Part shown: positions 32,690 to 44,359 of the stretch, in pieces
Numbering within the stretch: position 1 is the stretch's first letter
How the letters are laid out: each line of letters begins with the position of its first letter
Source of the DNA: Platynereis dumerilii
Taxonomy: Eukaryota; Annelida; Polychaeta; Phyllodocida; Nereididae
NCBI GenBank assembly: GCA_026936325.1
Contig: JAPTHN010000001.1
Coordinates: 137,989,138 to 138,053,137, forward strand
Direction of reading: 5' to 3'
Length of the DNA: 64,000 nt
Notes under the pieces: generated by a model
Database searches by the model: none
What the model saw: only the letters and a program-made list of their open reading frames with translations
Told to the model about the DNA's origin: nothing
Position numbers and translations under genes: made by a program

Positions 32690-34300
32690 TGCAGCCATGT
32701 TATATTGTTATAAACTTATTTTCCCACACCATTTTGTTTACTTTCAGTTTTCCGTCTTATGAATTGCTGTCTATTATGTAACACCATGCAAACAACATGT
32801 CTATTTAGACTGTTTGTTTACTCCTGGACATGCACGACTGATTTTGTCAATGTTAAGCAGGGAAGGATATACATTATCACAATTCAATTTCAGTGTTTGA
32901 TTGGACAAAAACAGGGAAGGATATCATAATCCATAATTTCGATTGGCAGAACCTGGTTTTGCAATTTCTTCGGAAATTTGGTTCTGCCCTTGTTAATGAA
33001 GTGTCAAGTTGAGGAAGTGGGCCTACCATTTAATTGACAATTGTGGAATTTAATCCTAACATTTAGAACCAACATGCTCAGAAGGTGGCCATAGCCCATT
33101 TAAAGTTGAATCCCACACTTGGCAAGAAATCTAAAATCCATGAGATATTCATGAAACTTTGCCAAAAAGTTCTTCAAAAAGAAAGCTTTCCAACGTAAAA
33201 AAAAATAGGCGGGCTATCCAACATAATTTTCGAACAATGATCTTTTCAAAATCTTATGTCATTACATTAAAACATACAGTAAAATACTAAAGAAGTGTGG
33301 GACTTCTTACGAAAAGCAGCGTCACTCGAATAATATCCATGAGATATTTATGAAAAATTAAAGGAATATAGCTGAAAGTACACTTTATTGAAAAACAAGT
33401 CTTTGAAGGGAGGTTACCGATGTGTTTTGAGAGTTACGTGGTGTACAATATGAGAAAATTATGAAAAACAGTTCAACAAAAATAAGTCTCCCCTTAAAAT
33501 AAACTTGAATATCTCAAAGATTCCTTCTCCGATTTGTATGAATGTTGGATTGGATTATAGGCCTGTATATCGACCCAAAATGTGTGCATTTATAGTTTAG
33601 TGCCATTATTTCTGGCTGAGCCAGCAGCCTTCGAGTGAGCCTACCCCTGTTTTAAAAAATCTGTGGCTTTTCCAGTGCATATGAACAATTTGACCAAGCG
33701 GGGGAGCCACCAGCTGGGGTATTTTTGTTGAACAGTGGAGTACAATAGGTGGAGCAGCTGTATTCTGTGGGATTCAACTTTAATAGACATTATTTTGAGG
33801 GGGGAGGGGGCTTTGAGTTTTCTTGACAAGAATTTACAAGTTGTCAACCTATTCATTTAACGACAGGCTATTTTTTTTTTCTTCACCAACACAGGGAAAT
33901 TGTTTTTCTAAACTCTCTACCCCTTATATATGTATACATATAACACAAAGTGTCACAATGCACATGATCTCAACAGAACAACATGCCATTCATTCATGAC
34001 CTGGACTGCAGAGTTTTGAGACCCATTCTGATTCAGTATCGAAAAACATTTATGCAAGAAAACGATACATAACTTTCAGGTGAGACAAACTAGATCAAAA
34101 ATTTGATTCAATGTTTTATATGTATTTACCCTGGTATGGATGTTTATATTATTTTTGCTGTTTCATATTTTTCTATGTATTTTTCATCAAATTGCATTGG
34201 AATTTATATGTTCTCACGCAATAAAAGAATTTGAATTTTGTATCACTGGTCTGAGACTGAGTTCAGTCTCAGCTAAATCAGCACTGCATGATCAGCAACT
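32690..34300. other. Intergenic DNA, no gene seen
   Basis: AT-rich DNA with no domain-bearing frame. ATCCATGAGATATTCATGAA and ATCCATGAGATATTTATGAA occur 200 bp apart (about 33137 and 33335), hinting at an old duplication. G runs near 33800 are probably MITE debris. Confidence 0.4.
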
Positions 34301-34308
34301 CAGCAATG

Positions 34309-34442
34309 CAGTGGCATCACCAGAATTTATTTTAGGAAGGTGGGGGGGGGGGGGCAAGCCCGGCAAAATTTGGGGGGGGGCAGAGGGGGGCAAATGAATT
34401 TCAGGGGGTGCCGGCCCTGCCCTCCCCCCCATGACGCAACTG
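34309..34442. mobile_element. Short hAT-type MITE with G-runs
   Basis: The left end CAGTGGCATCACCAGAATTT and right end ATGACGCAACTG are imperfect inverted repeats of the common CAGTGGCGTCA type. The interior is mostly G runs with GGCAAAATTTGGGG. I found no clean target duplication. Confidence 0.5.
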
Positions 34443-34679
34443 CTGACCAATGACCAATGTTATAAATCAATAGGTCTAAATCAAAATCATCCTTTCATTC
34501 AACATCATATATGTATGTTCTCTCTCTGTATTATAGTATATTTATAGGCCTATACATATACACGTCACAAATATAATATGGGCTATTCACACACACCATA
34601 TATAAATAACAATGGCATAATGTATAACTAATGTGTACATCATACTGTACAGCATGCAGCCATGATGATGATGTACAGT

Positions 34680-35030
34680 AGGCCTATGTCTCCGGGGGTT
34701 GGGTTATTTGTGGACTTTATCATATGGATGCGCCACGGCGATTTTGAAAACCAAAACCATTTTAATCCGAAACCAACGCCAAAAACCACAAACCATTTTA
34801 ATCTTTTAGTAAAAATATCCACAACCAATTTAATCTTTATCATTTTTATACCATTGTAGGTAGATTCTAACGGTACCAAACAAGTTGAGGGTGCAAAAAG
34901 GGCAACCTCATTAATCTGAATTCCTTAAAAAACCAACCATTTTTAATCCTGGAAGGCCAAAAAACCAAAACCATCCCGAGGAGCCTCTAATAATCTATAT
35001 ACACCCTTTCATAGGAGTACCCCCCCCCCC
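34680..35030. repeat. AACCAAAACCATTTTAATC interspersed repeat
   Basis: The word AACCAWTTTWAATC recurs about six times, separated by 20-80 bp, and is bounded by CCGGGGG (34691) and a C run (35018-35034). It looks like another short element with an internal phrase. Ends and target site are undefined. Confidence 0.4.
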
Positions 35031-35039
35031 CCCGGGCTA

Positions 35040-35835
35040 TGTCTATGCATGGATCTATAACTTAACAGGATAGAACACTCCATTTGGTCATGATCCATTT
35101 GCTAAATTTTATGTTTTACACACAAATGTGCCGAAATCATCAAAAGAAAATTTGAAAAATCCTTTGAATTTCGCGGTATTAGCCCCTGTGCTAATGGAGT
35201 CTTTATTACCCTCGGTAGTCTTTCATCCAATCAGCGTCTCGCCCGCACTTTTCAAACATTTTACCCCTTTTCCAGACCTGCCTGGAAGACCCTGTCAAGT
35301 CCATGCATCAAAAGGGAGGGATCAAAAGTTTCTGGTTATTGATAGGTCCTATAAAATCGGCCTTTTAAAGACCTACAAGTCAGTTTTTTCCCCGAAAAAT
35401 TAGGACAATTATAACCCCTGATTCTCAATTATTCAAGTCAAAAGTCAGGAAAAAACTAATGAAAATAGTCTTTATTAAACCTGTCATATCTCAACAGGGA
35501 CATGCTTGGCGAATTTGATATTTTTGGATATTAAACTTCAAATGTTAATCGATATGATAGGCTACATTAGAAAAGTGCGCAAGGGTGCGCACATTGTGAA
35601 TTTTAAGCAAGTATATCACCTCTCAGACCAAGACAGAAGTTCTTTATTCTTTGCAAAAAAATATTATTTTAACACAACCAACTGATATGGATACTTAACA
35701 TTGTCTTTGGCTGATAAAGATATTTTTACAACCATATTTCATGTTTTTCAACTGACATTTAGAGATAAACAGCCATTATAATCAAAATATAGGTGTTTTT
35801 TATGATGACATTTAAAAAACACCAAGCAGCACACA
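35040..35835. other. Intergenic DNA, no gene seen
   Basis: A 91-codon plus-strand frame (35128-35403) has no recognisable domain and no splice sites in a sensible place. I treat it as chance. Confidence 0.4.
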
Positions 35836-35844
35836 GCCACATGC

Positions 35845-35936
35845 ATATAGATAGAAAGACGATAGATAGGCCTATACTGATGGATCGATAGATAGATAGA
35901 CAGACAGACAGATAGATAGGTCGGTTGGTAGGTAGG

Positions 35937-35970
<34 letters not shown>

Positions 35971-35980
35971 TATTGTTTGA

Positions 35981-36016
<36 letters not shown>

Positions 36017-36085
36017 CGATTGATTGATTGATTCATAGAAGGATAGTTAGATAGCCAGATATATAGATAGACAGACAAAAAAACA
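35845..36085. repeat. GATA / GATT microsatellite tract
   Basis: GATAGATA runs flank a GATT run of about 100 bp (35938-36034), ending again in GATA/CAGA repeats. Simple sequence only; the Ser/Asn/Gln-rich minus-strand frame across it is an artefact. Confidence 0.9.
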
Positions 36086-36089
36086 TTTT

Positions 36090-37300
36090 TACTTCTTACA
36101 ATGCTAAACAGAGGAATTGTTATGCTATTTAGCCACTGGAGACCGTTAGAAGGGTCATTAGATCACTAAAATGTCATTAAGATGGGGTTTTTTAACTCAT
36201 ACTTGTGATTTTTCACATATCATTATAGTCTCATGAGAGACGCTGAGTGAACCTTTGATGAAGCCGGCCGTGCCCTCTTCCCCTTATAGCTCTATGGTCT
36301 ATGTCACCTTTCATCGCTCACTGAACAGCATGACTGAACATTAGGATTTAGGAGCTAGCTACAGCTGCTCTGACATGATGACACATGCTGGCAGGCCACA
36401 AAATGTATCAACAACTTTACATAATCTTGATAAAGATATGTAATTATCTTGAAAAGATCGATATGACCTACATACCTCTGTCTTGTGGGTGTTGTCGGGG
36501 TCTTCGCGCTCCTGCTGTCTGGAAAATATCAGCCCTCCAACAATATCGAACTAGGTCATAATGCTGACCCACATATTTTCCCGCGCTTCTGCCTGGTCTA
36601 GACCCCAGAAACCAGCTGTGCTGCAGCAAACCCTCGGACAGAGTTGGGCTCATTAACTTTGGCAGTTTCCACGAATTTATTAAGGGGAAAGTCATAAAAT
36701 GAATTTTGGCAGTATTAACATACATTTGAAGAAACTGGCCTTTGAACCTTGGTAACGTAATTTAATCAAATTATGTGAAATGTTTTAAATTACATTAAAA
36801 ATGTATAAATTTATATATACTTTTCAAACCAAGTTACGGACTTTTCTACATGCCATACAAATTTCCATTTAATTTCAAATCAATACCTGCAAAATAGTGC
36901 CACAGCAACTGTTACAATTTACATGATTCACGAAACCATGCACCCAGTCATCGGAATCCCATTTTAAAATCGAAAAAATTCTTTGGTTTAAACGAAAAGA
37001 AAAGGATAAAAGTAATTGCCCTTCACTTTTATAGAATATGCCCAAAATGAGACATGAAATGCATACAGGGGTAGTGTACCTAAATTGGACGGGTCCTGCA
37101 TTTTTAGCAAGTAAGACTTATGGTGGACACTTCCAGAGAACAAATAAAATAAAATTAATGTGGAAAATGTGGGAATTGTTTCACTATATTTCAAATATTC
37201 AGCAATGACTGAAATAAGGGGATCCAATATAGGTACACTTCCCATAGGTCTGCACTTTTATTGAACAGCGCGCAGGCCTACACTTCCCAGGGGCTAGGGG
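36090..37300. other. Intergenic DNA, no gene seen
   Basis: No supportable gene or repeat. A minus-strand 85-codon frame (36468-36725) shows no recognisable domain. Confidence 0.4.
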
Positions 37301-37316
37301 CCAGGGGCGAGGAGTA

Positions 37317-38260
37317 GGGGGAACGGGGGCACATTGGGACGCGGGGCACTGTGGGACGGTGGGGTTTTCTTGGACCCTGGCAAGGTATATGATATGGTAG
37401 TGCCATCATATCTTGAAGTTTCACATCCTGATGTTTCCATGGTTTTATAGACAAATTACAGCCACATGCAGAAGTATGGCGAGCAAAAGTTTGTTTTCCT
37501 ACCACAAAAGTAAATATGGACGGGTTCAATTCGAACAATTCTGTGGACAAACCGTGAACAATGAAGCTTCCTCGGTGCTTGTGTGAATGTTCTATATCCT
37601 AACGAGCAGTTATGAATTGCTATCGTGATAAACACATTCACTGGTGTCCGAGAAATTAGCATTTTGGTGTAAAAGTCATATCGGGGCTCATTGGGACAGT
37701 GAATTCGGGGCACATTGGGACGCACTTATTATGGCAGAATTTAAGTGTCCAAGGCAACTGAATGACCTGGGACAGCACACAACAGGTATTCAGGCCACAG
37801 TGAATAGAGGTGGATTGCCATGCTCTGTGAACAAATTTGTAGCAAAGCACTGTGTGTTACTTACATAGATGTCCGCACCCAGGACAGTTTATGTTAAATG
37901 TTTAAAACTGTTTAAAGTTAAGAACTATTGGCACTACAAGGTGTCAATGCACTGTATATTGTCTTACGCACTACTTATATGTGATATCTATTGCACATGG
38001 AGTGTTAAAATGATTTTTTAATTGATGTCCCAATGTGCCCCGGCTGTTTTAGCCGGGGCACATTGGGACATCAATTAAAAAATCAGTCATTTTTATGACT
38101 CTCTGGCTGCAAAAGGGTAGGTGCAGTCTAGTTTATTAAGCCTTGCATTTAAGCTCAATAGTATAGTGATCTTCATGCCAACTTCTGAGTTCTTCAGTGC
38201 TTTCAGCATTGAGCAAAATGAGTAGATGTTAAAAGCGTCCCAATGTGCCCCCGTTCCCCC
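37317..38260. mobile_element. GGGGAGA-type element, phrase GGCACATTGGGAC, full copy
   Basis: The ends GGGGGAACGGGGGCACATTG and its complement are flanked by TA (37315-37316 and 38261-38262). The phrase occurs about seven times: 37326 and 37343 (forward), 37686 and 37711 (forward), 38027 (reverse) and 38056 (forward), and 38238 (reverse). Copy 1 of the host hAT-like element shows the empty site GGAGTATATAATTTC, so this is a confirmed insertion with a 2-bp TA duplication. There is no coding potential. Confidence 0.9.
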
Positions 38261-39019
38261 TATATAATTTCTTTCTGCAGTTCTGCAAAAAAACTGCAGA
38301 ATTCTGCCGTTAAAAAAGAAACTCTGCAGGAAGCTGCAGAATTCTGCAGTTCAGCAGCTCCCTGCATGATTTCTGAACCTCTGTTACTTCCTGCAGTTTA
38401 TTGCAATGAATCTTCAAAGTTCAAACCTCTCTGCATGACATGGGGTTTGCCGCTACCAAGGAAACGTGGTTTGGGGGATTGTTGTATGGGGGATCGGGTT
38501 TTTTGGTAGTCCTCTGTCACTGCAGCGTTTCTGAAAAGTTCCTGCAGCAAAATCTGTAATTCTGTAGGAGATATGCAGCCTGGGAGGTTTTATGCAGCTC
38601 TGCAAAAAACTGCAGAATTCTGCAGTTTCAAAAAAAATCTGCAGGAAGCTGCAGAATTCTGCAGTTCTGCAGCTAACTGCATGATTTCTGAACCTCTGTT
38701 ACTTCCTCCAGTCTATTGCATCTGTACAGTTCAGACCTCTTTGACATAGGGCTTGCCGCTACAAAGGAAACATTGATTTGGGGGTTGGTTTGGGGGGTCG
38801 GGGTTTTGGTAGTCCTCTGTCATTGCAGTGTTTCTGAAAAGTTTCTGCAGCAAAATCTGTAATCTTGTAGGAGATATGCAGCCTGGGAGGTTTTATGCAG
38901 TTCTGCAAAAAACTGCAGAATTCTGCAGAAAACTGCAAAATTCTGCAGTTTCAAAAAGATCTGCAGGAAGCTGCAGAAATCTGCAGTTCTGTAGCAAATT
39001 CTGCAGTTCTATCAGGTAG

Positions 39020-39900
39020 CAGTTTGTGAAATGACATTTTTGCGAGCACACAGATCGCCTAAAAAAGTGCCGTACGGCAAAAAGAAACAATGACAGACAA
39101 AGACTGACTACTGTATTAAATAGACCTGGTTGCAGAGTATCTGAAACTTTTTTCTGAATGAAATTTGGTTGAGAATTGACTGAGCAGAGAGGCAAAACGT
39201 CCTTTGAAGTTTATTTTGATAGAGAACTGTCAGCAGTTTATGAAATGACATTTTTGCCAGCTGACCGCTCGCCGAAAAAAGGGTCGTACGGCAAAAAGAA
39301 ACAACGATGAACAAAGACTGACTATTGTATTAAATTTATAGACCTAGTTGCAGAGTATCTGAAACTTTTTCTGAATGAAATTTGGTTGAGAATTGACTGA
39401 GCAGAGAGGCAAAACGTCCTTTGAAGTTTATTTTGATAGAGAACTGTCAGAAGTTTATGAAATGACATTTTTGCGAGTTGACCGCTCGCCGAAAAAAGGG
39501 TCGTACGGCAAAAAGAGACAACGATGGACAAAGACTGACTATTGTAAAAATAGACCTGGTTGCAGAGTATCTGACACTTTTTTTTAAATGAAATTTGGTT
39601 GAGAATTGACTTAGCAGAGAGGCAAAACGTCCGTTGAAGTTTATTATTTTGATAGAGCACTGTCAGTAGTTTATAAAATGACATTTTTGCGAGCTGACCG
39701 CTCGCCGAAAAACGGGTCGTACGGCGAAATAAAAGAACGACGGACAAAGACTGACTAGTGACGTCAATAGACCTGGTTGTTGGGTACCTGAAACATTTTT
39801 CTGAATGAAATTTGGTTGAGAATTGACCGAGCAGAGAGGCAAAACGTCCATGGAAGTTTATTTTGATACAGCCGTTTGTAAAATGACATTTTTGCGATCC
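39020..39900. repeat. About 190-bp tandem repeat, about 4.5 units
   Basis: Same unit family as 2300-2935 (GACATTTTTGCGAGCTGACC, GGCAAAACGTCC, TGAATGAAATTTGGTTGAGA), inside hAT-like copy 2. The frames over it keep no common register, so it is not coding. Confidence 0.85.
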
Positions 39901-40567
39901 CACTTGTTTCCTCACAGTCCTCATTCTTGTATAGGTATTCATGGAGCTGAAGAACTGCAGAATTCTGCAGTTTCCTACAGAACTGCAGAATTCTGCAGCT
40001 TCCTGCAGAATTCTGCAGTGTCCTGCAGAACTTCAGAATTTTTTCTGCAGAATTTCTACACAACTGCAGAATTCATTGCAGACGAGCATCAAAACCCCAG
40101 ACCCCCCACCCGACCCCCAAACCGCAACCAACGTTTCCTGGGTAGTGGCAAGACCCTTGTCAAAGAGGTCTGAACTTAGCAGATGCATTGTTATTCATGA
40201 GATGCATTAAGTACCAGAGGTTCACAAATACTGCATGGAGCTGCAAAACTGCAGAATTCCTACAGAACTGCAGAATTTTTTTGCAGAACTGCAGAATTCT
40301 GCAGTTTTCTGCAGAATTCTGCAGTTTCCAACAGAACTGCAGAATTTTTTGCAGAACTGCAGAATTCTGCAGTTTTCTGCAGTTTCTATTGCAGAATATG
40401 CAGGTGCAAGAAGAAATTTAAGTGTACTGCCAGGGGCCCGGTGATAGAAATGGGGGGGGGGAAGCTTGGGGAGCTGAGCTCCCTTGACCAGAAAACTGGG
40501 GGAACAATTTCCTGTTTATTTTTCCAGTCCACCAGCCGCAATCTTACTCTGGTGGCAGGACTTTTTC

Positions 40568-40957
40568 CAGTGGTCGAAATAAGCCATGTCATTTGGGGGG
40601 GGGGGAGTCTGGCACTGGCAATACAAGGCCCGAAGGGTCGAAGCTTTTCGGGCCGGAGGTCCGTGGGCCGCCGGAGATCCGCAGGCCGCCGTAGACCCCC
40701 AGAAGCTGAGGGGTTTCAGAAAGAACTACATTTAATGTACTCTGAAAATGAAATCTGAGTGTTTCAAGCATGTATCATCCTAGAAAATTACTTTTGAAAA
40801 CCTCATTTCTGGATTAAATCATGCACATTTAGTATTTGAGGGGGTTTTTTCAGGACCCTCCCTGGGTCCCTCTAAAAAATGTATTTGAGGGGGTCTTTAT
40901 AGCATTTGGGGGGGTCAAAACCCTCTTGACCCCCCCCCCTCCTTATTTCGAACACTG
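40568..40957. mobile_element. hAT-like MITE, 8-bp TSD ACTTTTTC
   Basis: The ends CAGTGGTCGAAATAAGCC and CTTATTTCGAACACTG are inverted repeats flanked by ACTTTTTC (40560-40567 and 40958-40965). The interior has G runs and a GC-rich stretch with GGGCCGCCGGAGATCCGCAG. No gene. Confidence 0.85.
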
Positions 40958-41324
40958 ACTTTTTCCCCTTTTAAAAATTTGGAATGGGGCGATGCTGCTG
41001 GACCAGCCAAGAGCCAAGAGCTCCTCTGACGAAAATTTTCAATTTCCATCACTTTCCAGGCTATTAGCAGCTGTAAAGGCCGGCTTGCAGACCGGACTGT
41101 AGGCCTTCGATAACTGGCTACATAGCCAGACAAAGAGAGACACCAGCAAAGTGAGGGCAATCTTGCGCTCAAATAAGTGGTGAAAATGGACAGAGACTAT
41201 TGAGGCTTCCTTCTGTCTGTTCACTAATGTGGGCTTCTTGTCTAATGGGCTATAGCCTGCATACAGCAAGTATGTCATCATTGGTGATGGGTCTGTGTAT
41301 AGTATCATTACGTAACATGTAGGC

Positions 41325-41430
41325 CTATATAAAGGCCTACAGTTGGCCCCGGGCATTGGCCAATGAAAACGTTTCCATGAAATTGTTCAGGAGAAAGCTT
41401 GCATATATAGGCCTACGACTTGGTGACGTC
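41325..41430 (+). promoter_or_regulatory. Candidate core promoter of the 41544-46629 gene
   Basis: A TATA-like TATATAAAG (about 41326), an ATTGGCCAATG double CCAAT-type palindrome (about 41355) and a CRE-like GGTGACGTCAC (about 41420) lie 110-220 bp upstream of the first ATG. The CCAAT element is downstream of the TATA-like word, which is unusual, so more than one of these may be coincidence. Confidence 0.25.
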
Positions 41431-41543
41431 ACAGACCTACTTAAAACAATCATTATGATGTCACAATACTGCATCAGTATGTTTACATTTCCCAAGCAAA
41501 AAGTGGAAATGCTTGGCCTACACATGTGAAAGATATTTTCAAG

Positions 41544-41768
41544 ATGAACATGAGTGACAACTATCCCAGTACTGTTATAAGGGTGAAGGAGGCAGACCTG
41601 GCAAACAGAATGTGCAACATCTCAGTTTTTCAAGGGAGTGGAAGTCCGGAAGAGAAGCATCAGATGAAAATGGTTATTCCATTTAGCCGTACCGGTAATC
41701 CAGAATTGAAGAAAAAGAAGCAGGCTGAGAAAATTCCTAGGACGAAAAGAAACTGGAATTTACCTCTG
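41544..41768 (+). CDS. Unrecognised 222-aa protein, exon 1
   Basis: First of four plus-strand exons (41544-41768, 43199-43258, 44218-44358, 46387-46629). All junctions are phase 0 and the joined length is 223 codons with the stop. The ATG at 41544 (MNMSDNYPSTVIRVKEADLA) is the first in this frame; an ATG three codons-equivalent upstream region is closed by TGA. Exon 1 has a basic stretch (about 55-70: LKKKKQAEK, PRTKRN) and no signal peptide. Its donor CTG|GTACAA is weak but gives the phase exon 2 needs. The whole protein is charged: basic N-terminal half, acidic middle, very basic end. I do not recognise the family and propose no function. A CRE-like and a TATA-like word lie upstream. Confidence 0.6.
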
Positions 41769-41869
41769 GTACAATAATAATAATATTTATAGGTTATTTC
41801 ATAGCTTAGACCTGTTTCCCTGATATTTTCACCCGAGACCCTGTATTTCCTGAGACCCGCAGGTTTCTC

Positions 41870-42095
41870 TTCCCTGTCCCTTCACCATTTTACTTCTGAA
41901 TTCCCTGTCCATTTGCCTTTTTTCGAATTGAGTTTTGAATCCCCTGTCCCTCAGCTCTGCTTGGGTTTTATGTTCCCCATGTCCCTAGGCCATTTTACTT
42001 TTGAATTCCCTTTCCCTTGGCCATTTTACTTTTGAATTCCTATCCCTGTCCCTTGGCCATTTTACTTTTGAATTACCTGTCCCTCAACCGTTTTA
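41870..42095. repeat. About 38-bp minisatellite in intron 1
   Basis: Units of CCATTTTACTTTTGAATTCC plus CCTGTCCCTTGG recur about six times with variation, inside intron 1 of the 222-aa gene. Confidence 0.75.
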
Positions 42096-42234
42096 CACCA
42101 TGAACCCAAACATTGACCCATCCATTCAAAGTTATGTTTCTATGTCCAAAGAAGATTCTTTCTAGAAATGGGTAGACGCATATTGGGTTGATGGTGCTCT
42201 ATTTAATGTAGACAAAGCGCCCGATCTGATATTA

Positions 42235-42395
42235 TAAAAAAACAACCCAAGTCAGGGTCACTGAGTAACAATATCATGAGCTGTTGTGTGAATTAATATC
42301 ACTGGAGCCCAAAGGGCGAAAGTGATATTAATTCACACAACAGTGAGTGATATTGTACGAAGTGCCCTGACGCGTGGTTGTTTTGTTTTTATCAC
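42235..42395. mobile_element. Foldback element (palindrome of about 160 bp)
   Basis: The left arm has GTCAGGGTCACTGAGTAACA and GTGTGAATTAATATCACT; the right arm has the complement in reverse order, ending near GTGGTTGTTTTGTTTTTA. A wider pair, ATCACCTGGTT (about 42391) and AACCAGGTGAT (about 42655), may mark a larger element of which this palindrome is part. Lies in intron 1 of the 222-aa gene. Confidence 0.65.
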
Positions 42396-43198
42396 CTGGT
42401 TTTACCTTGAATTTTGAGTTATAAAGAGAGACTATTTTCTGCCATTACAAAAATGTGACGTCACCATGGAGCAACAATGGATATGACGTCACAATCCTAT
42501 TGTTCTGGCCCTTGTTTCTTTTGTGACGTCATCAGGCAACCAAAATGCTGGTGATGTCATAACCATTGTTAAAAAATATCGCCCTTGAAGGGTGGTATTT
42601 TTTACAATATCATAGGCACTGATATTTCCACTGTAAACAGTGATATTCACAGCCAACCAGGTGATAAACATCTGCGATGAGAACCCCCTTCTCGCCTCAA
42701 GGCCCTAAAGTTGCAGACCTGACCGTCGGTCTTGTTATCCTAAGTTGGGCTATCTTTCTCTAAAAAAACTGCTTGGAATAGGCCTTCTTTAGAAGTTCTC
42801 CATGATTTTATTCAAGTTTAAAATATTTGTAGTTACAAGGAAAATGTTGCATGGGGGGGAGGAGGATTTACGCCTACAAATGGAAGTGCATTAAAAAATA
42901 TCAAAATTTCACTCTTTCATTAAAATCAACATGCCTAAGGAGGGGTTGGTTGGATCCGGTACAACTTGGGGCTATTGCCTCTTTCTTCACAAGTTATCTG
43001 AAGTTGTGCACCTGTGAATTTCATGAAAATTGGGCCTGTTCTATCTTCTCAATTTTTCAAATCAAAAATTCTATTTATGGTGTTGCGCGATTGTTGAACA
43101 ATGTGACACTCAGCAATACACTATAGACTGCCAATAACTGTTACTACTCTAGTCTCTAGCTTTGAAAGTCTTATATTAATGTTACTTTTTTTCTACAG

Positions 43199-43258
43199 GG
43201 CACGCATTGCAGAGTAATTGAACATGCAACTGGTAAAGAAATGGTGCACTGTCTCCAG
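43199..43258 (+). CDS. 222-aa protein, exon 2 (20 codons)
   Basis: A 60-bp exon between acceptor TTTTTTTCTACAG and donor CAG|GTAGGC. Only one frame is open, GTHCRVIEHATGKEMVHCLQ; the other two have stops. The open frame is phase 0, the phase set by exons 1 and 3. The exon is too short to stand out as an ORF. Confidence 0.6.
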
Positions 43259-43434
43259 GTAGGCCAATATAGATTTACATGAAGCCCATCATTGCATTTA
43301 CTTTTCTTTATTGAATTTTGATTAGGGTTTCCAATAGGAATTCCTGTTACCGAGAACTTCCGGGAAATTCCTGGGAACTATTGCCAAGCTCAATGGGAAT
43401 ATGTTGATATACTAACTCCGCTTTTTACCATGTA

Positions 43435-44125
43435 GGGGAGATTGGGGCCAGTTGAACCAAATTTTAGAAATTGCTCTCCTGTGTGCATACCTTTACAGCT
43501 TTCAAGGAGAACAAAGATGGAAAAGGTAGTTAAAACAGTTGTCTGAACATCCCAACTTTAGGTTTTGATTACATCTTTCCACAGCCGACATAGGGGAGAG
43601 TGGGCCAAAGTGGTTCGAATTGAACCCGTCCATATTTACTTTAGTAGTAGGGAAACAAACTTTTGCTTGCCATACTTCTGCATATGGCTGTAATTTGTCT
43701 GTAAAACCATGGAAACATCAGGATGTGAAATTACAAGATATGATGGCACTACCATATCATATACCTTGCCAGGATCCAAGAAAACCCCACTGTCCCACAG
43801 TGCCCCACGTCCCAATGTGCCCCCGTTCCCCCTACATACAACTACACATACATGTAACACATCATCTTAATTATGATGACATGACATCCAGGCAGAACAA
43901 GTAATGAAAGCTCCAATCTTAATGTGACAAATTAAAATTTACTTTCTCAAAAAAAAGTGAGATTGTTTTCTTACGATGTGTCTGGGAGTCAAAACATCCG
44001 CATGGAAAAGACTAGCCTAGTAAGGCCTAATATATAAGGTTGCATATTTTCCCCTGCCTGCTCCACCTGGTGAAAGTCAAGGGTGGTTCAACTGGCCTGC
44101 CAGTTCAACTGTCCCCACTCTTCCC
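43435..44125. mobile_element. GGGGAGA-type element, phrase GGCCAGTTGAACC
   Basis: The left end GGGGAGATTGGGGCCAGTTG and a right end of two reversed phrases followed by CCCCACTCTTCCC are flanked by TA (43433-43434 and 44126-44127). It lies in intron 2 of the 222-aa gene and contains another family member at 43593-43832. Without that it is about 450 bp. There is no coding potential. Confidence 0.75.
43593..43832. mobile_element. Internally deleted GGCACATTGGGAC-type element
   Basis: 240 bp with TA on both sides (43591-43592 and 43833-43834). From TTCGAATTGAACCCG to the right end it matches the left part of 37317-38260, reverse-complemented. The left 20 bp (GGGGAGAGTGGGCCAAAGTG) is a different end variant joined directly to it. 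This is a short deletion or recombination derivative, nested in the 43435-44125 element. Confidence 0.75.
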
Positions 44126-44217
44126 TAAGCAGTCAATCCGCACACTAGCTGTGTCTGTCTGATTATTCAAAAAAGTGTTAGAACTATTGACAACAGTTAT
44201 CATTTTCATTTATTCAG

Positions 44218-44358
44218 ATGATATCTACCACAGAACCTGCTGATGTTGACAAGCAATTTGAACATGCAAGGGATCTTGAAGATGTCCCTGTAGAGATGAA
44301 AAAGCCTGGAAAGTTGGAAGAAGGTGAATTGGAGGTGATGGGAAAGGAAGTGATTGAG
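44218..44358 (+). CDS. 222-aa protein, exon 3 (47 codons)
   Basis: It follows acceptor TTTCATTTATTCAG and ends at GAG|GTGATT. The translation MISTTEPADVDKQFEHARDL continues into a Glu/Lys-rich acidic segment. A second in-frame donor (GAG|GTGATG, about 44334) lies 24 bases earlier, so a form eight codons shorter is possible. It opens with ATG, but phase 0 with exon 2 suggests this is internal. Confidence 0.6.
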
Positions 44359-44359
44359 G

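Larger units (their letters stand above)
37309..40429. mobile_element. hAT-like element with palindromic satellite core, copy 2 (inverted)
   Basis: The 8-bp duplication CCAGGGGC (37301-37308 and 40430-40437) flanks the same ends as copy 1 (1790-4900), in opposite orientation: GAGGAGTA...TATAATTTCTTTCTGCAG on the left and GAAATTTAAGTGTACTG on the right. A GGGGAGA-type element (37317-38260) is inserted 8 bp inside the left end. Without it this copy is about 2.2 kb, against 3.1 kb for copy 1; the difference is in repeat-unit number. Two independent target duplications for one family support the hAT assignment. Confidence 0.8.

Noticed and set aside
35128-35403. 91-codon plus-strand frame as a gene
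   Set aside because: No domain, no splice or promoter support; its length is within chance expectation for a window this size.
38243-40444. Similar repetitive ORFs in the second hAT-like copy
   Set aside because: Same palindrome and 190-bp repeat artefact.
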